Assembly (NCBI GenBank): GCA_963763365.1
Contig: CAVXOE010000020.1
Coordinates: forward strand, 1-64,000
DNA length: 64,000 nucleotides
Direction of reading: 5' to 3'
Source of the DNA: VAZQ01 sp963763365
Lineage (GTDB): Bacteria > Pseudomonadota > Alphaproteobacteria > Rhizobiales > Xanthobacteraceae
The translations under genes were made by a program, and so were the position numbers. A model generated the notes under the pieces. It saw nothing but the letters and a program-made list of their open reading frames with translations. It was not told the DNA's origin and made no database searches. Shown one piece after another: positions 50,209 to 58,865 of the stretch (its first letter is position 1; every line of letters starts with the position of its first letter).

Positions 50209-51989
50209 TGCGGTGCACCGCCCGCTGCCAGCGCCTTGAGTGCATCGACATCATGCCGCCGCGCGAAGTCGAGGAAGGTTTCCTGCGGCGAGGCTCGATG
50301 CGCGACATAGGCCTGGAGCACGCGCTCGATCGCGCTCGGCGCGTCCTCGGCCTTCACGTCGCGATAGATTTCGCGCGCCAGGGTCGCATCGGGACCGAAG
50401 CCACCGCCGACATGGATGTGGTAGCCCTCGACCGCATCGCCGTCTTCCGAGGTCTGCACCTTGCAGGCCAGAAGGCCGATGTCGCCGATATAGTGCTGCG
50501 CGCAGGAGTGATGGCAGCCGGTGAGATGAATGTTCACCGGGCCGTCGAGCGTCACGCGCTCCTCGCACCAGCGCGCGATCTCTTCGGCGTGGCGCTTGGT
50601 ATCGGAGGCGGCGAACTTGCAGCCGATGTTGCCGGTGCAGGCGACGAGCCCGGCGCGGATGGAATTCGTCCTGGTCGCGAGGCCGAGCGCCGCGATCCGC
50701 TCTTCGACCTCCTGCACGCGCTCCGAAGCCACGCCGGAGATCAGCAGGTTCTGCCAGACGGTGAGCCGTATGTCGCCATCGCCCAGGTCGCGCGCGATCG
50801 CCGCGAGTCCGTTCATCTGCTCGACCGTCATGCGCCCGACCGGGAGCACGACGCCGATCCAGTTGAGGCCCGGCTGCTTCTGCGCATGCGCGCCGATATG
50901 CGCCAGGCGATCGAAGGCAGGCCGCGGCTGTAGTGCGTCCGCGCTAATGCGATCGAGCTTGCGGCCGAGCTTCTCCTCGGTCAGCGACACGACCTTCTCG
51001 ATGCCGAGCCGGTCGATGACGTATTTCAGCCGCGCCTTGTTGCGGTCGGTGCGGTCGCCGTGATCGACGAAGACGCGCACCACCGCATCGGCGACCTTGG
51101 TCGCGTCGGCAGGCTTCACCACGACGCCGGTCTCGCGCGCGAAGTCCTTGTGGCCGGTGATGCCGCCGAGCAGCAGGCGGAACCAGATGCCCGGTTCCAC
51201 GCCGAACCCGTCTTTCACCTCGACGGCCTGAAACGCGATGTCGTTGGTGTCTTCCAGCACCGGGATGATGCCGGCGCCGTCGAACGCGACGTTGAACTTG
51301 CGCGGCAGGCCGAACATCGCCCGCTCGTTGAGGATGTGGAAGTGCCACTCGCGCGCATAGGGCCGGGTATCGATCAGTTCCTGCGGATCGATGCCGGCGG
51401 TCGGCGTACCGGTGACGTTGCGGATGTTGTCGGCACCCGAACCGCGCGACGAGAGCCCGAGCATCTGAATGCCCTCGACCATCGCGACGGCGTTCTTCGC
51501 CTCGATCTCGCGCACCTGCAGGTTCGCGCGCGTGGTGACATGCGCGTAGCCGCCGCCGAAGCGCGCCGCGAGATCGGCGACCCCGGCAAACTGCCAATGC
51601 GTGAGAATGCCGTTCGGTATCCGCAGCCGGCACATGTAGGAATTCTGATTCGGCGCCACGTAGAACAGGCCGAACCAGCGCCAGCGGAAATTGTCGGGCG
51701 GCTTGGGATATTCGTTGACGGCGGCCTGCGCCTTCAGTTTTTCGTAGCCGTCGAGCGGATTGAACTCGCGCTTGAATTTCTCCTGGTCGGAGAGCTTGCC
51801 GCCGGCGCTCAGGACACGGCTTTGCGCGCGAAAGGCGTCAGCGTCCGGGCCGCTCGGCTCGGTTGCCGCGTTCGGAGCCGCGGCCCCGTTCGCCACGCCC
51901 GCGACGTTGCGCGCAGCCTTGGCGATCTGCAGGCCCGCGACAAATCCCTCTAGATAGCGCTTCTGTTCAGGGTCGAACTCGCCGGACAT
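50205..51989 (-). CDS. cysI: Nitrite/sulfite reductase hemoprotein (CysI/NirA-like)
   Basis: 594 residues from the ATG at 51989 (AAGGAA upstream). Duplicated ferredoxin-like half domains; FYVAPNQNSYMCRLRIPNG and THWQFAGVADLAARFG begin the first. The sirohaem/[4Fe-4S] cysteines are in VACTGNIGCKFAASDTK and HLTGCHHSCAQHYIGDIGL (C-x3-C). It reduces sulfite to sulfide (or nitrite to ammonia) with six electrons. With the CysJ-like protein and CysG downstream it forms a complete assimilatory module, which favours sulfite. Confidence 0.93.
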   Translation of the reverse strand: MSGEFDPEQKRYLEGFVAGLQIAKAARNVAGVANGAAAPNAATEPSGPDADAFRAQSRVLSAGGKLSDQEKFKREFNPLDGYEKLKAQAAVNEYPKPPDNFRWRWFGLFYVAPNQNSYMCRLRIPNGILTHWQFAGVADLAARFGGGYAHVTTRANLQVREIEAKNAVAMVEGIQMLGLSSRGSGADNIRNVTGTPTAGIDPQELIDTRPYAREWHFHILNERAMFGLPRKFNVAFDGAGIIPVLEDTNDIAFQAVEVKDGFGVEPGIWFRLLLGGITGHKDFARETGVVVKPADATKVADAVVRVFVDHGDRTDRNKARLKYVIDRLGIEKVVSLTEEKLGRKLDRISADALQPRPAFDRLAHIGAHAQKQPGLNWIGVVLPVGRMTVEQMNGLAAIARDLGDGDIRLTVWQNLLISGVASERVQEVEERIAALGLATRTNSIRAGLVACTGNIGCKFAASDTKRHAEEIARWCEERVTLDGPVNIHLTGCHHSCAQHYIGDIGLLACKVQTSEDGDAVEGYHIHVGGGFGPDATLAREIYRDVKAEDAPSAIERVLQAYVAHRASPQETFLDFARRHDVDALKALAAGGAPQ

Positions 51990-52230
51990 CGGTTCCTTCT
52001 TGCGCAACCCGGACGCGCCAGAACGCCGGGCGGTCGGCCGCGCGCCCGCACGTTATGCTGCAAAGCAGCAAAGAGCGTGCCACTGCGGCAAATATTGAAA
52101 GATTTGAAGAATTTGACGCGTCTGGGTAAACGCCAGAAGTGCAATGGCCGCCATCCGGGCAGCCGCCGGATGACGGCTGCCTAGCTTTTAGGCGTTGGAA
52201 AATCGGCCCTTGGAAGCGCCGCGCCGGGCG

Positions 52231-53218
52231 TCACTTGTTCCCGGACAGCATCGTGTCGTCGAGAAAGCGGCGCAAGTCGCCCTTCGGCGCCGCCGGCAGT
52301 TCCTCGCCCTCGACCATCACGTCGATCATCCCGCGCAGGACGTCCAGATCGACCTTGCCGTCGCGCGGGAACGTGTTCGGGCTCTTGGCGATCAGTTCGT
52401 CGTAGGTGGCGGCGGCGATCGCCGGCTGGAGCTTGAGCTCATCGGCGAGGAGCTTCTCGGCTTCTGCGCGGTTCGCCGGATCGTAGAGCCAGGCGACGGC
52501 GGAGAGCCACGCCTTGGCGAAGCCCTGCGCAACCGCGGTGTTGTTCTTGACCCAGTTGTCGTTGGTGACGAAGCACACGAATGGAAACTTCGGCGCCACC
52601 TCCTGGAACGTGCCGATCAGCGGGAACCCGCCGGTCGACGGCCGACAGCGACTGCGGCGGAACGAGCCAGACGGCCGCGAGCGCGCCCGCCTGCAGCCCC
52701 TGGAAAATCTGCGCGCTGCCCTGCCCGGCCACGACGTCATAGTCCGACGGTCCGAGACCGCGCGCCTTCAGCACGCGCCGCAGCAGAACGGTCGAACCGG
52801 ATTTGATCGACGAGGTGCCGACCACCTGGCCCTTGAGATCGGCCGGGCCTTTGACGCCCTTCTTGCCGAACACGACCCCCGGATGGATGCCCATCGAGAC
52901 GAGCGAGATGTGCACGCCGGTGCCGCCCGCCTCCAAAAAGCTGATCGGCGCGTTGCAGGTGTTGTGCATGATGTTGAGCGAACCTGACGCCACCGCCTGC
53001 ATCCCGGGCGACACGCCGATCGACACCATGTCGATCTCGACGCCGTTGGCCGCGAAGAATCCTTTCTTGGTCGCGACCACCGCCGGCCAGATGGTGGCGG
53101 TCGGCGAGACCTGACCGAACGATACCTTGGTGGCTGCGGCAACCGGATCGGAACTCCACGCCCAGATTCCCAGCGCCATCAAGCAAGGCAAACCCACGAA
53201 ACGCAGCCAAGGTCGCAT
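52231..53218 (-). pseudogene. ABC transporter substrate-binding protein, NMT1/SsuA type (frameshifted)
   Basis: One extra base somewhere in 52621-52680 splits the gene; corrected length is 328 residues. N-terminal part: signal peptide (GLPCLMALGIWAWSSDPVAAA), KVSFGQVSPTATIWPAVVATKKGFF, GVEIDMVSIGVSPGMQAVASGSLNIM. C-terminal part in the second frame: GFPLIGTFQEVAPKFPFVCF...DYDELIAKSP-like helices. It is downstream of an FAH-type hydrolase and a dihydroxyphthalate-decarboxylase-like gene, so it may bind the same pathway's substrate. A sequencing indel is likely. Confidence 0.83.
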
Positions 53219-53239
53219 GCGGCTTCCTCCCGGTTCAGT

Positions 53240-54079
53240 CTATTTCTCGTCCACGATGCGGTTGCGCAGCGTGCCGATGCCGGAAATCTCGACTTCGAGC
53301 ACGTCGCCGGGCTTCATCCAGAGCGGCGGATTGCGGCGATGGCCGACGCCCTCGGGTGTGCCGGTGGCGATGACGTCGCCCGGTGCGAGCGCCGTGAAAT
53401 CCGAGCAGAACGCAATGATCTGCGGCACCGAATAGATCAGCAGATCGGTGCCGGAGTGCTGCACCTCCTTGCCGTTAAGACGGGTGGTCAGCGTCAGCCG
53501 GGTCGGGTCGGGAATTTCATCAGCGGTGACGATCCACGGGCCGAGCGGGCCGGTCGCGGGAAAGTTCTTGCCGGAGGTCACCGAGAACTTCTGGTAGTCG
53601 CGCACGCTGCCATCTACGAAACAGGTGTAGCCCGCGACATGCTCCAGAGCGCGCTCGACCGGGATGTGACGGCCGCCCGTCCCGATCACCACCGCAAGCT
53701 CGCCTTCGAAATCGAAGTGCTGCGAGACCGACGGACGGATCATCTCGCCGTCGTGGCCGGTCAGCGTGTTGGACAAGCGGATGAACATGCTCGGCTGCTT
53801 CGGCAGTTCGCGTCCGGTCTCGGCGGCGTGCGAGCGATAGTTGATGCCGGCGCAGAGGATCTTGTCCGGATTGGGAATCGCCGGAAGCAACTTGACGTCC
53901 GCGAGCTTATGGTCGGCACGCCCACCGTTCGCCGCCTTGGCAACCGCCGCCAGCCCACCGGCCGCGAGCGCGTCGCGCAGCGTTGCGTAATCGACCTTGC
54001 CGTTCAGGGTGACGACACCGTCACCGACCACCGCGCCGAAGCACTCCTTACCGTCGGCCACATAGCTTGCGAGCTTCAT
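53240..54079 (-). CDS. Fumarylacetoacetate hydrolase (FAH) family protein
   Basis: 279 residues. KILCAGINYRSHAAETGRELP, metal ligands in DFEGELAVVIGTGGRHI (E-x-E) and the Asp of GYTCFVDGSVRDYQ, and LAPGDVIATGTPEGVG with C-terminal LEVEISGIGTLRNRI. This is the standard two-carbon acylpyruvate hydrolase type (fumarylpyruvate or ureidoglycolate-like). Placed with a gentisate-dioxygenase-like gene 3 kb away, fumarylpyruvate cleavage is a reasonable guess. Minus-strand unit with the genes on either side. Confidence 0.92.
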   Translation of the reverse strand: MKLASYVADGKECFGAVVGDGVVTLNGKVDYATLRDALAAGGLAAVAKAANGGRADHKLADVKLLPAIPNPDKILCAGINYRSHAAETGRELPKQPSMFIRLSNTLTGHDGEMIRPSVSQHFDFEGELAVVIGTGGRHIPVERALEHVAGYTCFVDGSVRDYQKFSVTSGKNFPATGPLGPWIVTADEIPDPTRLTLTTRLNGKEVQHSGTDLLIYSVPQIIAFCSDFTALAPGDVIATGTPEGVGHRRNPPLWMKPGDVLEVEISGIGTLRNRIVDEK

Positions 54080-54161
54080 CCGTCATAGCTCCATGTCGAT
54101 TGACACGCCGGCGAAGGCCGACGAACTCTGCGAGCTTGCCCCACTGAAACCAGTTCCGGTG

Positions 54162-55133
54162 CTAGATTGGCACAAACAGCTCATCGAGCGGAATGGGTGC
54201 CTTGATCATCGATTGTTCGGCGAGATAGCGCACGAGCGCCTCCAGCGTCGGGCGATTGGGTTCGATTCCGTAGGGCCACGGGTCGCCATCGAACACGTCG
54301 TCGATCTCGTCGAGCTCGGCTGCCATACCCGGGAGCATGTATCGCAGCGTGCCGAGGTCGCGCATCTTCTTGAGCGCGATATTCTTGGCGTCGGTCATCG
54401 CCTTGTAGAGGCTCTTGGCGATGAACGGGTTGCGCTCGTAGACGTCGCGGCGCATCGCGACGAGATGCATGATCGGAAAGACCCGCGTGCGCCGGTAGGA
54501 TGCCATTTCGACCGCGTGGAAATCCGGAAACAGCCGCCGCACGTCCGGGCTGGTCTTCAGCGACTGCGGCAGTCCGCTGCCGATGATCGCCTGGATGTCG
54601 CCGCGTGCCAGCAGGTCGGATAAGGAAAGACCGGAGCTGTTCTGCTCGATCGATACGCCCGGAAGCTGCGGCAGCGGGCTGGGACTCCCGTGCGTTCCGG
54701 CGCTGTTGGTCGCACCCTGCACCCAATGGCAGTTGGAGAAACTAACGCCGTACTCGTCTTTCAGCATGCCGCGGATGATGACCGCCGCGGTCTGCGTGTA
54801 GATCGGGGTTCCGATACGCTTGCCCTCGAGGTCCTTCGGACTTTTCACAAACCTGCGGTTGACGGTGACGAAGCCATGGCGAAAGACGCGCGAGGGAAAC
54901 ACCGGCAGCGCCACCATTTCCCGCCGGCCGGCCGCATGCCGGGTGATCGTGTCCGAACTCGACATCTCGGAGGCGTCGAATTCCTGGTTCTTGCCCATGC
55001 GGTCGAAGATCTGCCGCGGGTCGTCGATGGCGAGGAAATTGAGATCGATGCCTTCCGGCTTCACCTCCCCGGTGTAGAGCGCCTGCATACGGTCGTAGAG
55101 ACCGCATGCGAATGTAATCGGCACATTGGGCAT
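54162..55133 (-). CDS. 4,5-dihydroxyphthalate decarboxylase-like protein
   Basis: 323 residues without a signal peptide. NVPITFACGLYDRMQALYTGEVKPEGIDLNFL, FDASEMSSSDTITR, VALPVFPSRVFRHGFVTVN and LEGKRIGTPIYTQTAAVIIRGMLKDEYGV match the Pht5-type decarboxylase family, which shares the fold of periplasmic binding proteins. It would remove a carboxyl group from a dihydroxylated aromatic diacid. Absence of a leader supports an enzyme over a transporter receptor, though receptor function cannot be excluded. Heads a minus-strand unit with FAH and a binding protein. Confidence 0.82.
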   Translation of the reverse strand: MPNVPITFACGLYDRMQALYTGEVKPEGIDLNFLAIDDPRQIFDRMGKNQEFDASEMSSSDTITRHAAGRREMVALPVFPSRVFRHGFVTVNRRFVKSPKDLEGKRIGTPIYTQTAAVIIRGMLKDEYGVSFSNCHWVQGATNSAGTHGSPSPLPQLPGVSIEQNSSGLSLSDLLARGDIQAIIGSGLPQSLKTSPDVRRLFPDFHAVEMASYRRTRVFPIMHLVAMRRDVYERNPFIAKSLYKAMTDAKNIALKKMRDLGTLRYMLPGMAAELDEIDDVFDGDPWPYGIEPNRPTLEALVRYLAEQSMIKAPIPLDELFVPI

Positions 55134-55254
55134 GGCGTATGGGCTCCCTCGTCCGCCGGTGTCTTGCGATTGCTCGATTGTCCCCGCGATGACCGGCTAT
55201 AATGGGCTATCTCTTCAGGCTCGGAAAGGCATGAAAGGCGATGACAGGTACTGA

Positions 55255-55364
55255 CCTCATGCTGAGGAGCGGGCGAAGCCCGCGTCTCGAAGCATGGCCG
55301 CAAGCGCCGATGCCCGTGGCCATCCTTCGAGACGCCGCGCTGTGCGCGGCTCCTCAGGATGAGG
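55255..55364. repeat. Palindromic repeat family R2
   Basis: CCTCATGCTGAGGAGCGGGC...GTCTCGAAGCATGG and CCATCCTTCGAGACG...GGCTCCTCAGGATGAGG, in the divergent gap upstream of the flavin monooxygenase gene, ending 22 bp before its ATG. Confidence 0.85.
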
Positions 55365-55386
55365 ACCGTAACGGCGAGGGCACACC

Positions 55387-57082
55387 ATGACCGAGCACAC
55401 GCCGGTCCTGATCGTCGGTGCCGGGCCGGTCGGCCTTGCGCTTGCCGGCGACCTCGGCTGGCGTGGCGTGCCGTGCACCTTGATCGAAAAGACCGACGGC
55501 ACGATCGAGCAGCCGCGGATGGACATCGTCGGCCCGCGCACCATGGAGTTCTGCCGGCGCTGGGGCATCGCGGATTGGGTGCGCGACGCGCCCTATCCCG
55601 GCGACTACCCGCAGGACTGCATCTACGTCACCGGCCTCGACGGCTACGAACTCGGGCGCGAACCGTTCCCCGGGCGCGCACAGGAGAAATGTCCGCCGCA
55701 GAGCCCGCAGAAACGCGAGCGCGTCCCGCAGGACATGTTCGATCCGATCCTGCAACGCTTCGTCCGCACCTTCCCGCATGTGAGCCTGCGATACTCGACC
55801 GAATTGATCTCGTTCGAGGAGACCGCCGACGGGGTGATCGCGACTGTACGCGATCATATCACCGGCGCGGTCCGAACCATTTCGGCCGACTATCTGGTCG
55901 GCACCGACGGCGGCGCCAGCCTGGTGCGCGAACGTCTCGGCATCACGATGAGCGGAAATCCCGCGCTCACCTACACCACCAACGTGATGTTCCGCTGCAC
56001 CGACTTCTCCGCGCTGCATCGCTTCAAGCCGGGCTACCGCTTCATCTTTGTCGGGCCGGAAGGGACCTGGCTCACCATCGTGGCGATCAACGGCGGCGAC
56101 CGCTTCCGCATGTCGATCGTCGGCTCGGCCGACAAGATCAGCCACAGCGAGGACGACATCCGCGCGGCGCTGCGGCGCGCCGCCGGCCGCGACTTCGACT
56201 ACGAGATTTTGTCGATCATGCGCTGGGTGCGGCGCGAGCTGGTGGCGGACAGCTACGGCACGCAACGCGTCTTCATTGCTGGCGATGCCGCGCACCTGAT
56301 GTCGCCGACCGGCGGCTTCGGCATGAATACCGGCATCCAGGACGCGGTCGATCTCGGCTGGAAACTCGAAGCCCGCATCCGCGGCTGGGGCGGCGCCGAA
56401 CTGCTGCGCTCGTATGAAATGGAGCGGCGGCCGGTCGCGGTGCGCAACGTCACCGAGGCGAGCTCGAACCTCGTGCGCATGCTGTCGACGCGCGAGCGCC
56501 TGCCGCCGCCCGAGGTGTTTCAGTCCGGGCCGCAGGGCGACGCGGCGCGCCGCGACTACGGCGCCTGGTTCACGCGCGACCATGAAGCACGAGTGGTACA
56601 CGCTCGGCTTCCATTTCGGCTACCGCTATGACGGCTCGCCCGTCATCTGGCCTGACGGCACGCCCGAGCCGCCGCTCGAAACCTCGACCTACACGCAGAC
56701 CGCCCGGCCGGGACATCGCGCGCCGCACGCCTTCCTGCCGGACGGCCGCTCGACCCTCGACCTGTTCGGCCGCGGCTTTGTGTTGCTGCGGCTCGGCAGC
56801 GATGCGCCGGCAGGCGAGCGCCTGCGCGAGGCAGCGGCCAAGGCGGGCCTGCCGCTCCAGGTCATCGATCTCGATCTGCCGGAGATCGCTGCGCTCTATC
56901 AGCGCCGCCTCGTGCTGGTGCGGCCCGACGGCCACGTCGCGTGGCGCGCCGATGCGGAACCCGACGATGCGCGGGCCGTCATCGATGTCGTGCGCGGGGC
57001 GCGCGACTACGCTAATGTGGCGCACGAATTGCGGCCCAGCGGCCGAAAGTCAGCGGTGCACGCTGCGCAGACGGGACACTAG
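55387..57082 (+). pseudogene. FAD-dependent aromatic monooxygenase, PHBH/MhpA type (frameshifted)
   Basis: Removing one base at CC 56580-56581 yields 564 residues. FAD-binding GxGxxG (LIVGAGPVGLALAGDL), the DG motif (LVGTDGGASLVRERLG) and the GD motif (FIAGDAAHLMSPTGGFGMNTGIQDAVDLGWKL) define a flavoprotein hydroxylase. The C-terminal part, in the second frame (MKHEWYTLGFHFGYRY...GFVLLRLGSDAP...RPDGHVAWRA), is the thioredoxin-like domain of the phenol hydroxylase/MhpA group. It hydroxylates a phenolic ring, and the next gene (3 bp later) looks like a ring-cleavage dioxygenase. Probably a sequencing indel. Confidence 0.88.
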
Positions 57083-57085
57083 CCC

Positions 57086-58049
57086 ATGAACCAGGATATC
57101 CGCGCTCCCTATTATCGCGACCTCAGTCGCCAGAGCTTCTCGCCCGGCTGGGCGCGTCCGGCGCCCGCGATGTGGCCGCAGCCGCGTCCGGTGTTCAAGC
57201 CGGCGGTCTGGCGTTACGCCGCCGCGCGCGCGGCACTCGAACAGGCCGGCGAGTTCGTGCCGGTCGAGCAGGCGGAGCGGCGCAACCTCATCCTGGTCAA
57301 TCCGATCGAAAACAACATCTACGCCACCAGCCGCAACATCGTTTCCGCCTATCAGATGGTGAAGGCGGGCGAGACGGCGCGCTCGCACCGCCACACCGCG
57401 GCCGCGCTTAGGCTTGTGGTCGAGGCGAAGCCCGGCACCTACACGGTGGTCGATGGCGCACGCGTCGACATGCTCCCCGGTGACGTGGTGCTGACGCCCG
57501 CCTGGTGCTGGCACGGCCACGCCAACGAGAGCGACGCGACGAGCTACTGGATCGATTTCCTCGACGTGCCGTTCGTGCAGCATTCCGAGGCGATGTTCTT
57601 CGAGCCCAACCCGGTGGGCTTCGAAGCGGTGACGCGTCCGGCACCGGCCTTCTATCGCATTCCGGCGCGCGATGCGCTCGGCGCGGGCAACGATGCGAAA
57701 ACGATCGAGATTGCCAAGGACGCGCTGCCGACCATCGGGCTTCACCTGATCCGGCCTGCCGTCCGGCGCGCGGCATGAGACGCCGAAGACCACCGTCAAC
57801 AACCTCTACTCGGTCATCAGCGGCAGTGCGCACATTGAGATCGAAGGCGGCGTGAACGAAGACCTCGCGGTCGGCGACGTCGTGACGGTGCCGTGCTGGC
57901 ACCAGCACGCCATCAAGGCGGACGCCGATGCGATCCTGCTGCGGGTGACCGACGAACCGCTGTTGCGCAAGGTCGGCCTGGTGCGAACGGGTGACGCTCT
58001 CTCCTCCGTCATGCCCGGGCTTGACCCGGGCATCCACGTCTTATCTTGA
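57086..58049 (+). pseudogene. Gentisate 1,2-dioxygenase-like bicupin (frameshifted)
   Basis: About 320 residues if one extra base near 57750-57775 is removed. First cupin: AGETARSHRHTAAALRLVVE with the metal His pair, PGDVVLTPAWCWHGHANES and YWIDFLDVPFVQHSEAMFFE, all as in gentisate 1,2-dioxygenases. Second cupin in the shifted frame: ETPKTTVNNLYSVISGSAHIEIEGG and VGDVVTVPCWHQHAIKA. The last about 15 residues (GLDPGIHVLS) come from an R3 repeat. With the monooxygenase 3 bp upstream it suggests a hydroxylate-then-cleave module. Confidence 0.83.
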
Positions 58050-58098
58050 CAGCCGATGGGCGAAGACGTGGATGGCCGGGACACGCCCGGCCATGACG
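58008..58098. repeat. Palindromic repeat family R3
   Basis: CGTCATGCCCGGGCTTGACCC...CATCCACG and CGTGGATGGCCGGG...CCCGGCCATGACG between the convergent dioxygenase and ureG genes; supplies the C-terminal codons of the former. Confidence 0.85.
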
Positions 58099-58111
58099 TG
58101 GAGGGCTGACA

Positions 58112-58732
58112 TCACTTCTCCCCAAGCCCGCCTTTCTGCGTGATAAAGCGCTCGATCTCCTCGAGCCCCTGCCCGATGCGCAGATTGCTGAACACGAACG
58201 GCCGCGCGCCGCGCATGCGCTTGGCGTCGCGTTCCATCACCTCGAGCGAGGCGCCGACATAGGGCGCAAGATCGATCTTGTTGATGACGAGCAGGTCGGA
58301 ACGCGTGATACCCGGCCCGCCCTTCGAGGGAATCTTGTCGCCCGCCGCGACATCGATGACGTAGATCGTGAGGTCGGCGAGCTCCGGCGAGAATGTCGCC
58401 GCGAGATTGTCGCCGCCCGATTCGATCAGGATCAGGTCGAGCGCGGGAAATTTCTTGCGCATGTCGGCGACTGCCGCAAGGTTGATCGAGGCATCCTCGC
58501 GGATCGCGGTGTGCGGACAGCCGCCGGTCTCGACCCCGGCAATACGCTCGGGCGCGAGCGCACCGCTGCGCACGAGATACTCGGCATCCCACTTGGTATA
58601 GATGTCGTTGGTGATGGCGGCGATCTCGTAGCGGTCGCGCAGCCGTTTGCACAGCGCGTCCATCAGCGCGGTCTTGCCGGATCCGACCGGGCCGCCGACG
58701 CCGACGCGCAAGGGGCCGTGCTGATGAGACAT
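58112..58732 (-). CDS. ureG: Urease accessory GTPase UreG
   Basis: 206 residues from the ATG at 58732; the frame continues upstream through an R3 repeat, which is not native. P-loop VGVGGPVGSGKTALMDALC, metal-binding Cys-Pro-His in ETGGCPHTAIREDAS, ESGGDNLAATFSPEL and the guanine-specificity VINKIDLAPYVGA. It drives GTP-dependent nickel delivery to urease with UreE, UreF and UreD. Last gene of the operon; R3 repeats flank it on both sides. Confidence 0.96.
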   Translation of the reverse strand: MSHQHGPLRVGVGGPVGSGKTALMDALCKRLRDRYEIAAITNDIYTKWDAEYLVRSGALAPERIAGVETGGCPHTAIREDASINLAAVADMRKKFPALDLILIESGGDNLAATFSPELADLTIYVIDVAAGDKIPSKGGPGITRSDLLVINKIDLAPYVGASLEVMERDAKRMRGARPFVFSNLRIGQGLEEIERFITQKGGLGEK

Positions 58733-58747
58733 TGCCACTCTCTCCAT

Positions 58748-58840
58748 CGTCATGCCCGGCCTTGTGCCGGGCATCCACGCCTCGCTTGCTCCATCAGCTT
58801 AAGAAAGACGTGGATGGCCGGGACAAGCCCGGCCATGACG
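58748..58840. repeat. Palindromic repeat family R3
   Basis: CGTCATGCCCGGCCTTGTGCCGGGCATCCACG-type left arm and CGTGGATGGCCGGGACAAGC..GGCCATGACGG right arm in the ureF-ureG gap, within the operon transcript. Confidence 0.85.
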
Positions 58841-58865
58841 GTAGTACGGTTCGTACCGGATAAGA

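Noticed and set aside
19362..58049. A transposon-borne or phage-borne catabolic island
   Set aside because: No transposase, integrase, phage gene or tRNA-flanked boundary was seen, and base composition looks continuous with the flanks.
58733..58774. Upstream start for UreG (MPGTRPGMT...)
   Set aside because: Those codons are translated R3 repeat; the ATG at 58732 gives the conserved N-terminus.
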